Assembly (NCBI GenBank): GCA_029207755.1
Contig: JARCOQ010000017.1
Coordinates: 62,001 to 126,000 of the forward strand
Direction: 5' to 3'
DNA from: Chamaea fasciata
Taxonomy: Eukaryota > Chordata > Aves > Passeriformes > Sylviidae
DNA length: 64,000 nucleotides
Positions within the stretch are counted from its first letter, which is position 1, and every line of letters starts with the position of its first letter. Under the pieces are notes generated by a model. The model ran no database searches. It was not told where the DNA came from and was given only the letters and a program-made list of their open reading frames with translations. Below are positions 45,653-60,264 of this stretch, in pieces. The position numbers and the translations under genes were made by a program.

Positions 45653-48600
45653 CTTCTCAGGGGAGCCCCTCACCCAGGATGGGGGGCTCTGCCACAGATT
45701 TCATCTCTCTGCATCTGAAACAGAGTCAGGACAAAAGTCAGAGTGCTGCAGGATACCTTGACAGCTCCACACATCTTGTGGCAATCTAGGAATACCCTCT
45801 ACAGTCTAACCACACCCCACATCACAAATTTCAAGCCCCCAGGACTATTACCCTCGTACCCCTACACCCAGACTGAGCAGCAAGGCAGAGCAGCTCCGGG
45901 CCAAACACACACCAACACCCGTGACACAGCACAGGACAAACGAGGGGACGCAACAGGGACAGAAAACTCTGGGCAAGAAGAATGACCCTGAGGGTCCAGA
46001 GAACTCGGAATGAGATGACCGAGGTAAGATGGAAGGTGAGCTGGCCAGGCTCAGAGAACCCTGCAGGAACAAGATGCCATCGGGATGACTTATCCCAAGA
46101 GACGCAGAGATGGATGCCCGAGAATCCTACGGTCAGAATCCTCCACCTGTCTTTGCATTCTCACAAGACCTAACCCGCCGGAATGGATCAGGGCGGTGCA
46201 CGGCTGTCAGTACAGCTCAGAACAAGACCTGAAAAGGCATCGGACCGGATGCTTGTGAAGAGAGATGGATTCTGATGAGTGTCCGAGCAGCTGAGACAAA
46301 GGCACCTGGCTGAGGAGCACAGAGATCAGAAATGCTAAGACTGATGCCAGGGGTTTGGACAGGCCCCTGAAAGGACTAAAGGAAAAGACAAGACACCAAA
46401 CAGACAGAGTGCACAACAGACAAGTGACACAACACACACCAGGACTGCTCTGCCCTGCACACCTCAGCACTGACATGAAAAATGAGACTTTCCCTTCATG
46501 TAGCCTAAGGGGTCACATCTTGGTGCCCCCAACTCCAAATCTGACTTAAAAAACCCCTCCCGGTGATCCCTGCCCTGGCATCCTGCTTTCATCCCCTCTG
46601 TGAGCCATAGCCCTCCACTTATCTCTCAGGCATCCAGGGAGGCAAATCCCTGCCAGGTCCAAAGAAGGCCGCCTCTGCCTCAGGAAAATTCCTGCTGTCG
46701 CCGGGCTATCGTCTCTTAGTCAGCTACAACAAAAAAAACCAAACATGAATGCGTGATCTTAGCAGCCCATCACCCAAAACCCGACAATTCTGCTACTCAC
46801 TGTCTCCTAAGCTTGCCTGTGTCCTCGGCCCCGCGCTTCAGCTGCGCTCAGAGGCCAACGCCGGCGTCGCAGGGTCTGCCTGGGTAAAGAGCAGACAAGG
46901 TGACGTGGCAGCGCTGGAACTTGAGGGGACCCTCCCTCCTCCTCCTTCTCCTCCCTGACTCACCTCAACTCCTCGGCCGTTATCCAAGCCTACCTGGATG
47001 GGGCCTTCACAAGGAGAAGATCAAGGCTCCATCACAGACTCCTGGAATGCTCCCTGAGGGCTCACGGGTGAGGTGACGCGGGTCTGTCGTCCCGTTGGTG
47101 AGAGGGGAGCTCGGCCTCCTGCGAGTGGACTCCCTAAAACGCACAATAACGGAGGCTTAGAGTTGCACCAGCGAGTGAGGCTTGAACAATAGCAACGGCT
47201 TCTGTCCACGAGTCACTGCTCACCTCGCCCACGTCAGCTTGACTGCTGAGATCCGGCTTCACCACCTAAAAATAAAGACAAAGAACAGAGCTGTAACACA
47301 GCCATCATTTACACCTCCCCTGCAAACAGAAACAGGGACTGACCTTCTCAGGGGAGCCCCCTCACCCAGGATGGGGGGCTCTGCCACAGATTTCATCTCT
47401 CTGCATCTGAAACAGAGTTTGGACAAAAGTCAGAGTGCTGCAGGATACCTTGACAGCTCCACACATCTTGTGGCAATCTAGGAATACCCTCTACAGTCTA
47501 ACCACACCCCACATCACAAATTTCAAGCCCCCAGGACTATTACCCTCGTACCCCTACACCCAGACTGAGCAGCAAGGCAGAGCAGCTCCGGGCCAAACAC
47601 ACACCAACACCCGTGACACAGCACAGGACAAACGAGGGGACGCAACAGGGACAGAAAACTCTGGCAAGAAGAATGACCCTGAGGGTCCAGAGAACTCGGA
47701 ATGAGATGACCGAGGTAAGATGGAAGGTGAGCTGGCCAGGCTCAGAGAACCCTGCAGGAACAAGATGCCATCGGGATGACTTATCCCAAGAGACGCAGAG
47801 ATGGATGCCCGAGAAACCTACGGTCAGAATCCTCCACCTGTCTTTGCATTCTCACAAGACCTAACCCGCCGGAATGGATCAGGGCGGTGCACGGCTGTCA
47901 GTACAGCTCAGAACAAGACCTGAAAAGGCATCGGACTGGATGCTTGTGAAGAGAGATGGATTCTGATGAGTGTCCGAGCAGCTGAGACAAAGGCACCTGG
48001 CTGAGGAGCACAGAGATCAGAAATGCTAAGACTGATGCCAGGGGTTTTGACAGGCCCCCGAAAGGACTAAAGGAAAAGACAAGACACCAAACAGACAGAG
48101 TGCACAACAGACAAGTGACACAACACACACCAGGACTGCTCTGCCCTGCACACCTCAGCACTGAGATGAAAAATGAGACTTTTCCTTCATGTAGCCTAAG
48201 GGGTCACATCTGGGACATCCCCAGCTCCAAACCCAACTCGAAAAATCCCTCCCGCTGACCCCTGCCCTGGTACCCCGCTTTCATCCCCTCTGTGGCTCCA
48301 AGCCCTCCACTTATCTCTCAAATGTCTGGGGAGGTGAATCCACGCCAGGTGCCAAAGAAGGCCGCCTCTCCCTCAGAGAAATTCCTCCCGTCACTGGGCT
48401 GCTGTCTCCTAGTCAGCTACAATAAAGAAAACCAAATATCAAAGCATAATCTTAGCTGCACATCAGCCAAAACCCAGCAGCTCTGCTACTCACCGTCTCT
48501 TAAGCAGCACCGGGTCCTCGGGCCCCGTGCGTGCTTCAGCTGAGCTCGGAGGCCGACGCTCGCAGCGCCAAAGCCTTAGAGGCGTTACTGGCACCGAGCC

Positions 48601-50520
48601 CACCCACCGTGGCCTCCATTAGGGCTGTGAGCATCCCCGGTTAGAGCAGGACAGGAACGCAGGGTGGACATCCCCGGTGAACCTCAACCCTGTGGACTCT
48701 GCCCCACCACTGTCACTTCCTGCCTGGCCCTAGCTTAGGGCTACTGCCTGCACCTCTCAGGACTTCTGGCCTTGTCTTGCGTTAGGATTGCTGCCGGCAC
48801 CTGCTCTCAGGGAAACGGTGTTGGCAGCAGCGCTGTGAGGGCTGGGATGCCTGTACTCTGACTTGTATCCTAGGCTGTACCCCTGATTTTCACTGTGTGT
48901 TCTCTAGTCCTTGAGTCCTTTACCTCAGCCTCTGTGTGTATCACTGTAACCTCCCCCCTTCTGAACCCTGCTTCTTCAGAGCCCTAGACCTTGCAGCCGG
49001 GGACGCTCTGCACCGTTAGGGTCCCAAGAGCTGTCCCGCACGCAGGACAGGTACATCCACAGTTGTTCCCTGCCTACCCTAAGAAACGTGGCCCTGAGAC
49101 AGGGCAGAGGCTGACAGAGCCGAACTCTTTGCGGTGGCAAAAGGCACGAAGCCTTACCAACCGCCGCCTCGAGAGGGAATCAGGAGCACTTCCACCGGCT
49201 GCGGAGAGACAGGGAATCCCAGGGTGGGTGGGGCGGGAAACCCCCGTTATCCCCAGCCCTGTTGGATCCTGCTCCCCACTATCGCTTCCTGCCTGGCCCT
49301 AGCCTGACTGTGTCTGCACAGGTCAGAGCTTCTGGTGTGTTCCTGCACTAGGGCTGCTGCCTGCACCTGCTCTCAGGGGAAGTGTGCTGGTAGCAGTGCT
49401 GTGAGGGCCGCTACACCTGTACTCTGACTTGTATCCTAGCCTGCTCCCCTGAGTTTCACCGTGTGTCCTCTAGTCCTTGAGTCCTTTACCTCAGCCTCTG
49501 TGTGTGTGGCTACACCTCCCCCCTTCTAAACCCAACTTCTTTAGAGCCCTACACCTCGCAGCCAGGCCTTCTGGCATTGTCCTGCATAAGGGCTCCTGCC
49601 TGTACCTGCACTCAGGGAAACGGGCATGTCTTTAGGGCTACTCCTTCGGGTCTGGCGTAGGGGTGGGGTCGGGCTGGTACACCTGTACTCTCAATTGGCA
49701 CATCTTGGACATCCCTATCTCCAAACCTGACTCAAAAACCCCTCCTGACAAGTCCTGACCCAGCACTCCACTTTCATCCCCTCTGTGGCTCTGAACCCTC
49801 CACTTATCTCTTGGACGTCTGGGGATGAGAATCCACGCCGGGTGCCAAAGAAGGCCGCCTCTCCCTCAGGGAAACTCCTGCTGTCGCCGGGCTGTTGTCT
49901 CTTAGTCAGCTACAACAAAGAAAACCAAACATGAATGCGTGATCTTAGCAGCCCATCACCCAAAACCCGACAATTCCGCTACTCACCGTCTCCTAAGCTT
50001 GCCTGTGTCCTCGGCCCCGCGCTTCAGCTGCGCTCAGAGGCCAACGCCGGCGTCGCAGGGTCTGCCTGGGTAAAGAGCAGACAAGGTGACGTGGCAGCGC
50101 TGGAACTTGAGGGGACCCTCCCTCCTTCTCCTCCCTGACTCACCTCAACTCCTCGGCCGTTATCCAAGCCTACCTGGATGGGGCCTTCACAAGGAGAAGA
50201 TCAAGGCTCCATCACAGACTCCTGGAATGCTCCCGGAGGGCTCACATGTGAGGTGACGCGGGTCTGTCGTCCCGTTGGTGAGAGGGGAGCTCGGCCTCCT
50301 GCGAGTGGACTCCCTAAAACGCACAATAACGGAGGCTTAGAGTTGCACCAGCGAGTGAGGCTTGAACAATAGCAACGGCTTCTGTCCACCCGTCACTGCT
50401 CACCTCGCCCACGTCAGCTTGACTGCTGAGATCCGGCTTCACCACCTAAAAATAAAGACAAAGAACAGAGCTGTAACACAGCCATCATTTACACCTCCCC
50501 TGCAAACAGAAACAGGGACT
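45653..50520 (+). repeat. Macrosatellite higher-order unit 1
   Basis: First copy of a 4,872-bp unit, entering the array at CTTCTCAGGGGAGCCCC. Internal structure: subunit A (45653-47340), a related subunit B that begins identically at 47341 and diverges near 48560, a private segment Z (about 48560-49695), and a partial subunit C (about 49695-50520) that matches the second half of A. No frame exceeds about 103 codons and no product is recognised. Compared with later units it has one fewer base in the first C run. Confidence 0.97.
48560..49695 (+). repeat. Private Z segment of the higher-order unit, itself internally duplicated
   Basis: CCTGTACTCTGACTTGTATC and the following about 150 bases to CCTTTACCTCAGCCTCTGTG recur about 565 bp apart (near 48852 and 49417). 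A third, shorter echo (GCCTGTACCTGCACTCAGGG) is near 49595. The segment recurs at +4,872 and +9,744, and in part at +14,616. Confidence 0.85.
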
Positions 50521-53500
50521 GACCTTCTCAGGGGAGCCCCCTCACCCAGGATGGGGGGCTCTGCCACAGATTTCATCTCTCTGCATCTGAAACAGAGTCA
50601 GGACAAAAGTCAGAGTGCTGCAGGATACCTTGACAGCTCCAGACATCTTGTGGCAATCTAGGAATACCCTCTACAGTCTAACCACACCCCACATCACAAA
50701 TTTCAAGCCCCCAGGACTATTACCCTCGTACCCCTACACCCAGACTGAGCAGCAAGGCAGAGCAGCTCCGGGCCAAACACACACCAACACCCGTGACACA
50801 GCACAGGACAAACGAGGGGACGCAACAGGGACAGAAAACTCTGGGCAAGAAGAATGACCCTGAGGGTCCAGAGAACTCGGAATGAGATGACCGAGGTAAG
50901 ATGGAAGGTGAGCTGGCCAGGCTCAGAGAACCCTGCAGGAACAAGATGCCATCGGGATGACTTATCCCAAGAGACGCAGAGATGGATGCCCGAGAATCCT
51001 ACGGTCAGAATCCTCCACCTGTCTTTGCATTCTCACAAGACCTAACCCGCCGGAATGGATCAGGGCGGTGCACGGCTGTCAGTACAGCTCAGAACAAGAC
51101 CTGAAAAGGCATCGGACCGGATGCTTGTGAAGAGAGATGGATTCTGATGAGTGTCCGAGCAGCTGAGACAAAGGCACCTGGCTGAGGAGCACAGAGATCA
51201 GAAATGCTAAGACTGATGCCAGGGGTTTTGATGGGCCCCTGAAAGGACTAAAGGAAAAGACAAGACACCAAACAGACAGAGTGCACAACAGACAAGTGAC
51301 ACAACACACACCAGGACTGCTCTGCCCTGCACACCTCAGCACTGACATGAAAAATGAGACTTTCCCTTCATGTAGCCTAAGGGGTCACATCTTGGTGCCC
51401 CCAACTCCAAATCTGACTTAAAAAACCCCTCCCGGTGATCCCTGCCCTGGCATCCTGCTTTCATCCCCTCTGTGAGCCATAGCCCTCCACTTATCTCTCA
51501 GGCATCCAGGGAGGCAAATCCCTGCCAGGTCCAAAGAAGGCCGCCTCTGCCTCAGGAAAATTCCTGCTGTCGCCGGGCTATCGTCTCTTAGTCAGCTACA
51601 ACAAAAAAAACCAAACATGAATGCGTGATCTTAGCAGCCCATCACCCAAAACCCGACAATTCTGCTACTCACTGTCTCCTAAGCTTGCCTGTGTCCTCGG
51701 CCCCGCGCTTCAGCTGCGCTCAGAGGCCAACGCCGGCGTCGCAGGGTCTGCCTGGGTAAAGAGCAGACAAGGTGACGTGGCAGCGCTGGAACTTGAGGGG
51801 ACCCTCCCTCCTCCTCCTTCTCCTCCCTGACTCACCTCAACTCCTCGGCCGTTATCCAAGCCTACCTGGATGGGGCCTTCACAAGGAGAAGATCAAGGCT
51901 CCATCACAGACTCCTGGAATGCTCCCTGAGGGCTCACGGGTGAGGTGACGCGGGTCTGTCGTCCCGTTGGTGAGAGGGGAGCTCGGCCTCCTGCGAGTGG
52001 ACTCCCTAAAACGCACAATAACGGAGGCTTAGAGTTGCACCAGCGAGTGAGGCTTGAACAATAGCAACGGCTTCTGTCCACCCGTCACTGCTCACCTCGC
52101 CCACGTCAGCTTGACTGCTGAGATCCGGCTTTACCACCTAAAAATAAAGACAAAGAACAGAGCTGTAACACAGCCATCATTTACACCTCCCCTGCAAACA
52201 GAAACAGGGACTGACCTTCTCAGGGGAGCCCCCTCACCCAGGATGGGGGGCTCTGCCACAGATTTCATCTCTCTGCATCTGAAACAGAGTTTGGACAAAA
52301 GTCAGAGTGCTGCAGGATACCTTGACAGCTCCACACATCTTGTGGCAATCTAGGAATACCCTCTACAGTCTAACCACACCCCACATCACAAATTTCAAGC
52401 CCCCAGGACTATTACCCTCGTACCCCTACACCCAGACTGAGCAGCAAGGCAGAGCAGCTCCGGGCCAAACACACACCAACACCCGTGACACAGCACAGGA
52501 CAAACGAGGGGACGCAACAGGGACAGAAAACTCTGGCAAGAAGAATGACCCTGAGGGTCCAGAGAACTCGGAATGAGATGACCGAGGTAAGATGGAAGGT
52601 GAGCTGGCCAGGCTCAGAGAACCCTGCAGGAACAAGATGCCATCGGGATGACTTATCCCAAGAGACGCAGAGATGGATGCCCGAGAAACCTACGGTCAGA
52701 ATCCTCCACCTGTCTTTGCATTCTCACAAGACCTAACCCGCCGGAATGGATCAGGGCGGTGCACGGCTGTCAGTACAGCTCAGAACAAGACCTGAAACGG
52801 CATCGGACTGGATGCTTGTGAAGAGAGATGGATTCTGATGAGTGTCCGAGCAGCTGAGACAAAGGCACCTGGCTGAGGAGCACAGAGATCAGAAATGCTA
52901 AGACTGATGCCAGGGGTTTGGACAGGCCCCTGAAAGGACTAAAGGAAAAGACAAGACACCAAACAGACAGAGTGCACAACAGACAAGTGACACAACACAC
53001 ACCAGGACTGCTCTGCCCTGCACACCTCAGCACTGAGATGAAAAATGAGACTTTTCCTTCATGTAGCCTAAGGGGTCACATCTGGGACATCCCCAGCTCC
53101 AAACCCAACTCGAAAAATCCCTCCCGCTGACCCCTGCCCTGGTACCCCGCTTTCATCCCCTCTGTGGCTCCAAGCCCTCCACTTATCTCTCAAATGTCTG
53201 GGGAGGTGAATCCACGCCAGGTGCCAAAGAAGGCCGCCTCTCCCTCAGAGAAATTCCTCCCGTCACTGGGCTGCTGTCTCCTAGTCAGCTACAATAAAGA
53301 AAACCATATATCAAAGCATAATCTTAGCTGCACATCAGCCAAAACCCAGCAGCTCTGCTACTCACCGTCTCTTAAGCAGCACCGGGTCCTCGGGCCCCGT
53401 GCGTGCTTCAGCTGAGCTCGGAGGCCGACGCTCGCAGCGCCAAAGCCTTAGAGGCGTTACTGGCACCGAGCCCACCCACCGTGGCCTCCATTAGGGCTGT

Positions 53501-55392
53501 GAGCATCCCCGGTTAGAGCAGGACAGGAACGCAGGGTGGACATCCCCGGTGAACCTCAACCCTGTGGACTCTGCCCCACCACTGTCACTTCCTGCCTGGC
53601 CCTAGCTTAGGGCTACTGCCTGCACCTCTCAGGACTTCTGGCCTTGTCTTGCGTTAGGATTGCTGCCGGCACCTGCTCTCAGGGAAACGGTGTTGGCAGC
53701 AGCGCTGTGAGGGCCGGGATGCCTGTACTCTGACTTGTATCCTAGGCTGTACCCCTGATTTTCACTGTGTGTTCTCTAGTCCTTGAGTCCTTTACCTCAG
53801 CCTCTGTGTGTATCACTGTAACCTCCCCCCTTCTGAACCCTGCTTCTTCAGAGCCCTAGACCTTGCAGCCGGGGACGCTCTGCACCGTTAGGGTCCCAAG
53901 AGCTGTCCCGCACGCAGGACAGGTACATCCACAGTTGTTCCCTGCCTACCCTAAGAAACGTGGCCCTGAGACAGGGCAGAGGCTGACAGAGCCGAACTCT
54001 TTGCGGTGGCAAAAGGCACGAAGCCTTACCAACCGCCGCCTCGAGAGGGAATCAGGAGCACTTCCACCGGCTGCGGAGAGACAGGGAATCCCAGGGTGGG
54101 TGGGGCGGGAAACCCCCGTTATCCCCAGCCCTGTTGGATCCTGCTCCCCACTATCGCTTCCTGCCTGGCCCTAGCCTGACTGTGTCTGCACAGGTCAGAG
54201 CTTCTGGTGTGTTCCTGCACTAGGGCTGCTGCCTGCACCTGCTCTCAGGGGAAGTGTGCTGGTAGCAGTGCTGTGAGGGCCGCTACACCTGTACTCTGAC
54301 TTGTATCCTAGCCTGCTCCCCTGAGTTTCACCGTGTGTCCTCTAGTCCTTGAGTCCTTTACCTCAGCCTCTGTGTGTGTGGCTACACCTCCCCCCTTCTA
54401 AACCCAACTTCTTTAGAGCCCTGCACCTCGCAGCCAGGCCTTCTGGCATTGTCCTGCATAAGGGCTCCTGCCTGTACCTGCACTCAGGGAAACGGGCATG
54501 TCTTTAGGGCTACTCCTTCGGGTCTGGCGTAGGGGTGGGGTCGGGCTGGTACACCTGTACTCTCAATTGGCACATCTTGGACATCCCTATCTCCAAACCT
54601 GACTCAAAAACCCCTCCTGACAAGTCCTGACCCAGCACTCCACTTTCATCCCCTCTGTGGCTCTGAACCCTCCACTTATCTCTTGGACGTCTGGGGATGA
54701 GAATCCACGCCGGGTGCCAAAGAAGGCCGCCTCTCCCTCAGGGAAACTCCTGCTGTCGCCGGGCTGTTGTCTCTTAGTCAGCTACAACAAAGAAAACCAA
54801 ACATGAATGCGTGATCTTAGCAGCCCATCACCCAAAACCCGACAATTCCGCTACTCACCGTCTCCTAAGCTTGCCTGTGTCCTCGGCCCCGCGCTTCAGC
54901 TGCGCTCAGAGGCCAACGCCGGCGTCGCAGGGTCTGCCTGGGTAAAGAGCAGACAAGGTGACGTGGCAGCGCTGGAACTTGAGGGGACCCTCCCTCCTTC
55001 TCCTCCCTGACTCACCTCAACTCCTCGGCCGTTATCCAAGCCTACCTGGATGGGGCCTTCACAAGGAGAAGATCAAGGCTCCATCACAGACTCCTGGAAT
55101 GCTCCCGGAGGGCTCACATGTGAGGTGACGCGGGTCTGTCGTCCCGTTGGTGAGAGGGGAGCTCGGCCTCCTGCGAGTGGACTCCCTAAAACGCACAATA
55201 AGGGAGGCTTAGAGTTGCACCAGCGAGTGAGGCTTGAACAATAGCAACGGCTTCTGTCCACCCGTCACTGCTCACCTCGCCCACGTCAGCTTGACTGCTG
55301 AGATCCGGCTTCACCACCTAAAAATAAAGACAAAGAACAGAGCTGTAACACAGCCATCATTTACACCTCCCCTGCAAACAGAAACAGGGACT
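50521..55392 (+). repeat. Macrosatellite higher-order unit 2
   Basis: Exactly 4,872 bp from anchor GACCTTCTCAGGGGAGCC to the next. It shares private variants with unit 3 (for example GAAAACCATATATC and CTGAAACGGCATCGG) that units 1 and 4 lack. Confidence 0.97.
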
Positions 55393-58300
55393 GACCTTCT
55401 CAGGGGAGCCCCCTCACCCAGGATGGGGGGCTCTGCCACAGATTTCATCTCTCTGCATCTGAAACAGAGTCAGGACAAAAGTCAGAGTGCTGCAGGATAC
55501 CTTGACAGCTCCACACATCTTGTGGCAATCTAGGAATACCCTCTACAGTCTAACCACACCCCACATCACAAATTTCAAGCCCCCAGGACTATTACCCTCG
55601 TACCCCTACACCCAGACTGAGCAGCAAGGCAGAGCAGCTCCGGGCCAAACACACACCAACACCCGTGACACAGCACAGGACAAACGAGGGGACGCAACAG
55701 GGACAGAAAACTCTGGGCAAGAAGAATGACCCTGAGGGTCCAGAGAACTCGGAATGAGATGACCGAGGTAAGATGGAAGGTGAGCTGGCCAGGCTCAGAG
55801 AACCCTGCAGGAACAAGATGCCATCGGGATGACTTATCCCAAGAGACGCAGAGATGGATGCCCGAGAATCCTACGGTCAGAATCCTCCACCTGTCTTTGC
55901 ATTCTCACAAGACCTAACCCGCCGGAATGGATCAGGGCGGTGCACGGCTGTCAGTACAGCTCAGAACAAGACCTGAAAAGGCATCGGACCGGATGCTTGT
56001 GAAGAGAGATGGATTCTGATGAGTGTCCGAGCAGCTGAGACAAAGGCACCTGGCTGAGGAGCACAGAGATCAGAAATGCTAAGACTGATGCCAGGGGTTT
56101 GGACAGGCCCCTGAAAGGACTAAAGGAAAAGACAAGACACCAAACAGACAGAGTGCACAACAGACAAGTGACACAACACACACCAGGACTGCTCTGCCCT
56201 GCACACCTCAGCACTGACATGAAAAATGAGACTTTCCCTTCATGTAGCCTAAGGGGTCACATCTTGGTGCCCCCAACTCCAAATCTGACTTAAAAAACCC
56301 CTCCCGGTGATCCCTGCCCTGGCATCCTGCTTTCATCCCCTCTGTGAGCCATAGCCCTCCACTTATCTCTCAGGCATCCAGGGAGGCAAATCCCTGCCAG
56401 GTCCAAAGAAGGCCGCCTCTGCCTCAGGAAAATTCCTGCTGTCGCCGGGCTATCGTCTCTTAGTCAGCTACAACAAAAAAAACCAAACATGAATGCGTGA
56501 TCTTAGCAGCCCATCACCCAAAACCCGACAATTCTGCTACTCACTGTCTCCTAAGCTTGCCTGTGTCCTCGGCCCCGCGCTTCAGCTGCGCTCAGAGGCC
56601 AACGCCGGCGTCGCAGGGTCTGCCTGGGTAAAGAGCAGACAAGGTGACGTGGCAGCGCTGGAACTTGAGGGGACCCTCCCTCCTCCTCCTTCTCCTCCCT
56701 GACTCACCTCAACTCCTCGGCCGTTATCCAAGCCTACCTGGATGGGGCCTTCACAAGGAGAAGATCAAGGCTCCATCAGAGACTCCTGGAATGCTCCCTG
56801 AGGGCTCACGGGTGAGGTGACGCGGGTCTGTCGTCCCGTTGGTGAGAGGGGAGCTCGGCCTCCTGCGAGTGGACTCCCTAAAACGCACAATAACGGAGGC
56901 TTAGAGTTGCACCAGCGAGTGAGGCTTGAACAATAGCAACGGCTTCTGTCCACCCGTCACTGCTCACCTCGCCCACGTCAGCTTGACTGCTGAGATCCGG
57001 CTTTACCACCTAAAAATAAAGACAAAGAACAGAGCTGTAACACAGCCATCATTTACACCTCCCCTGCAAACAGAAACAGGGACTGACCTTCTCAGGGGAG
57101 CCCCCTCACCCAGGATGGGGGGCTCTGCCACAGATTTCATCTCTCTGCATCTGAAACAGAGTTTGGACAAAAGTCAGAGTGCTGCAGGATACCTTGACAG
57201 CTCCACACATCTTGTGGCAATCTAGGAATACCCTCTACAGTCTAACCACACCCCACATCACAAATTTCAAGCCCCCAGGACTATTACCCTCGTACCCCTA
57301 CACCCAGACTGAGCAGCAAGGCAGAGCAGCTCCGGGCCAAACACACACCAACACCCGTGACACAGCACAGGACAAACGAGGGGACGCAACAGGGACAGAA
57401 AACTCTGGCAAGAAGAATGACCCTGAGGGTCCAGAGAACTCGGAATGAGATGACCGAGGTAAGATGGAAGGTGAGCTGGCCAGGCTCAGAGAACCCTGCA
57501 GGAACAAGATGCCATCGGGATGACTTATCCCAAGAGACGCAGAGATGGATGCCCGAGAAACCTACGGTCAGAATCCTCCACCTGTCTTTGCATTCTCACA
57601 AGACCTAACCCGCCGGAATGGATCAGGGCGGTGCACGGCTGTCAGTACAGCTCAGAACAAGACCTGAAACGGCATCGGACTGGATGCTTGTGAAGAGAGA
57701 TGGATTCTGATGAGTGTCCGAGCAGCTGAGACAAAGGCACCTGGCTGAGGAGCACAGAGATCAGAAATGCTAAGACTGATGCCAGGGGTTTGGACAGGCC
57801 CCTGAAAGGACTAAAGGAAAAGACAAGACACCAAACAGACAGAGTGCACAACAGACAAGTGACACAACACACACCAGGACTGCTCTGCCCTGCACACCTC
57901 AGCACTGAGATGAAAAATGAGACTTTTCCTTCATGTAGCCTAAGGGGTCACATCTGGGACATCCCCAGCTCCAAACCCAACTCGAAAAATCCCTCCCGCT
58001 GACCCCTGCCCTGGTACCCCGCTTTCATCCCCTCTGTGGCTCCAAGCCCTCCACTTATCTCTCAAATGTCTGGGGAGGTGAATCCACGCCAGGTGCCAAA
58101 GAAGGCCGCCTCTCCCTCAGAGAAATTCCTCCCGTCACTGGGCTGCTGTCTCCTAGTCAGCTACAATAAAGAAAACCATATATCAAAGCATAATCTTAGC
58201 TGCACATCAGCCAAAACCCAGCAGCTCTGCTACTCACCGTCTCTTAAGCAGCACCGGGTCCTCGGGCCCCGTGCGTGCTTCAGCTGAGCTCGGAGGCCGA

Positions 58301-60264
58301 CGCTCGCAGCGCCAAAGCCTTAGAGGCGTTACTGGCACCGAGCCCACCCACCGTGGCCTCCATTAGGGCTGTGAGCATCCCCGGTTAGAGCAGGACAGGA
58401 ACGCAGGGTGGACATCCCCGGTGAACCTCAACCCTGTGGACTCTGCCCCACCACTGTCACTTCCTGCCTGGCCCTAGCTTAGGGCTACTGCCTGCACCTC
58501 TCAGGACTTCTGGCCTTGTCTTGCGTTAGGATTGCTGCCGGCACCTGCTCTCAGGGAAACGGTGTTGGCAGCAGCGCTGTGAGGGCCGGGATGCCTGTAC
58601 TCTGACTTGTATCCTAGGCTGTACCCCTGATTTTCACTGTGTGTTCTCTAGTCCTTGAGTCCTTTACCTCAGCCTCTGTGTGTATCACTGTAACCTCCCC
58701 CCTTCTGAACCCTGCTTCTTCAGAGCCCTAGACCTTGCAGCCGGGGACGCTCTGCACCGTTAGGGTCCCAAGAGCTGTCCCGCACGCAGGACAGGTACAT
58801 CCACAGTTGTTCCCTGCCTACCCTAAGAAACGTGGCCCTGAGACAGGGCAGAGGCTGACAGAGCCGAACTCTTTGCGGTGGCAAAAGGCACGAAGCCTTA
58901 CCAACCGCCGCCTCGAGAGGGAATCAGGAGCACTTCCACCGGCTGCGGAGAGACAGGGAATCCCAGGGTGGGTGGGGCGGGAAACCCCCGTTATCCCCAG
59001 CCCTGTTGGATCCTGCTCCCCACTATCGCTTCCTGCCTGGCCCTAGCCTGACTGTGTCTGCACAGGTCAGAGCTTCTGGTGTGTTCCTGCACTAGGGCTG
59101 CTGCCTGCACCTGCTCTCAGGGGAAGTGTGCTGGTAGCAGTGCTGTGAGGGCCGCTACACCTGTACTCTGACTTGTATCCTAGCCTGCTCCCCTGAGTTT
59201 CACCGTGTGTCCTCTAGTCCTTGAGTCCTTTACCTCAGCCTCTGTGTGTGTGGCTACACCTCCCCCCTTCTAAACCCAACTTCTTTAGAGCCCTGCACCT
59301 CGCAGCCAGGCCTTCTGGCATTGTCCTGCATAAGGGCTCCTGCCTGTACCTGCACTCAGGGAAACGGGCATGTCTTTAGGGCTACTCCTTCGGGTCTGGC
59401 GTAGGGGTGGGGTCGGGCTGGTACACCTGTACTCTCAATTGGCACATCTTGGACATCCCTATCTCCAAACCTGACTCAAAAACCCCTCCTGACAAGTCCT
59501 GACCCAGCACTCCACTTTCATCCCCTCTGTGGCTCTGAACCCTCCACTTATCTCTTGGACGTCTGGGGATGAGAATCCACGCCGGGTGCCAAAGAAGGCC
59601 GCCTCTCCCTCAGGGAAACTCCTGCTGTCGCCGGGCTGTTGTCTCTTAGTCAGCTACAACAAAGAAAACCAAACATGAATGCGTGATCTTAGCAGCCCAT
59701 CACCCAAAACCCGACAATTCCGCTACTCACCGTCTCCTAAGCTTGCCTGTGTCCTCGGCCCCGCGCTTCAGCTGCGCTCAGAGGCCAACGCCGGCGTCGC
59801 AGGGTCTGCCTGGGTAAAGAGCAGACAAGGTGACGTGGCAGCGCTGGAACTTGAGGGGACCCTCCCTCCTTCTCCTCCCTGACTCACCTCAACTCCTCGG
59901 CCGTTATCCAAGCCTACCTGGATGGGGCCTTCACAAGGAGAAGATCAAGGCTCCATCACAGACTCCTGGAATGCTCCCGGAGGGCTCACATGTGAGGTGA
60001 CGCGGGTCTGTCGTCCCGTTGGTGAGAGGGGAGCTCGGCCTCCTGCGAGTGGACTCCCTAAAACGCACAATAAGGGAGGCTTAGAGTTGCACCAGCGAGT
60101 GAGGCTTGAACAATAGCAACGGCTTCTGTCCACCCGTCACTGCTCACCTCGCCCACGTCAGCTTGACTGCTGAGATCCGGCTTCACCACCTAAAAATAAA
60201 GACAAAGAACAGAGCTGTAACACAGCCATCATTTACACCTCCCCTGCAAACAGAAACAGGGACT
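55393..60264 (+). repeat. Macrosatellite higher-order unit 3
   Basis: Exactly 4,872 bp, differing from unit 2 at only a handful of positions by eye (for instance TCAGAGACTCC at 56778 against TCACAGACTCC). Confidence 0.97.

Noticed and set aside
48991..49302. 103-codon frame conserved in all macrosatellite units
   Set aside because: Perfect conservation follows from array homogenisation; no recognised product, and untranslated parts are equally conserved.
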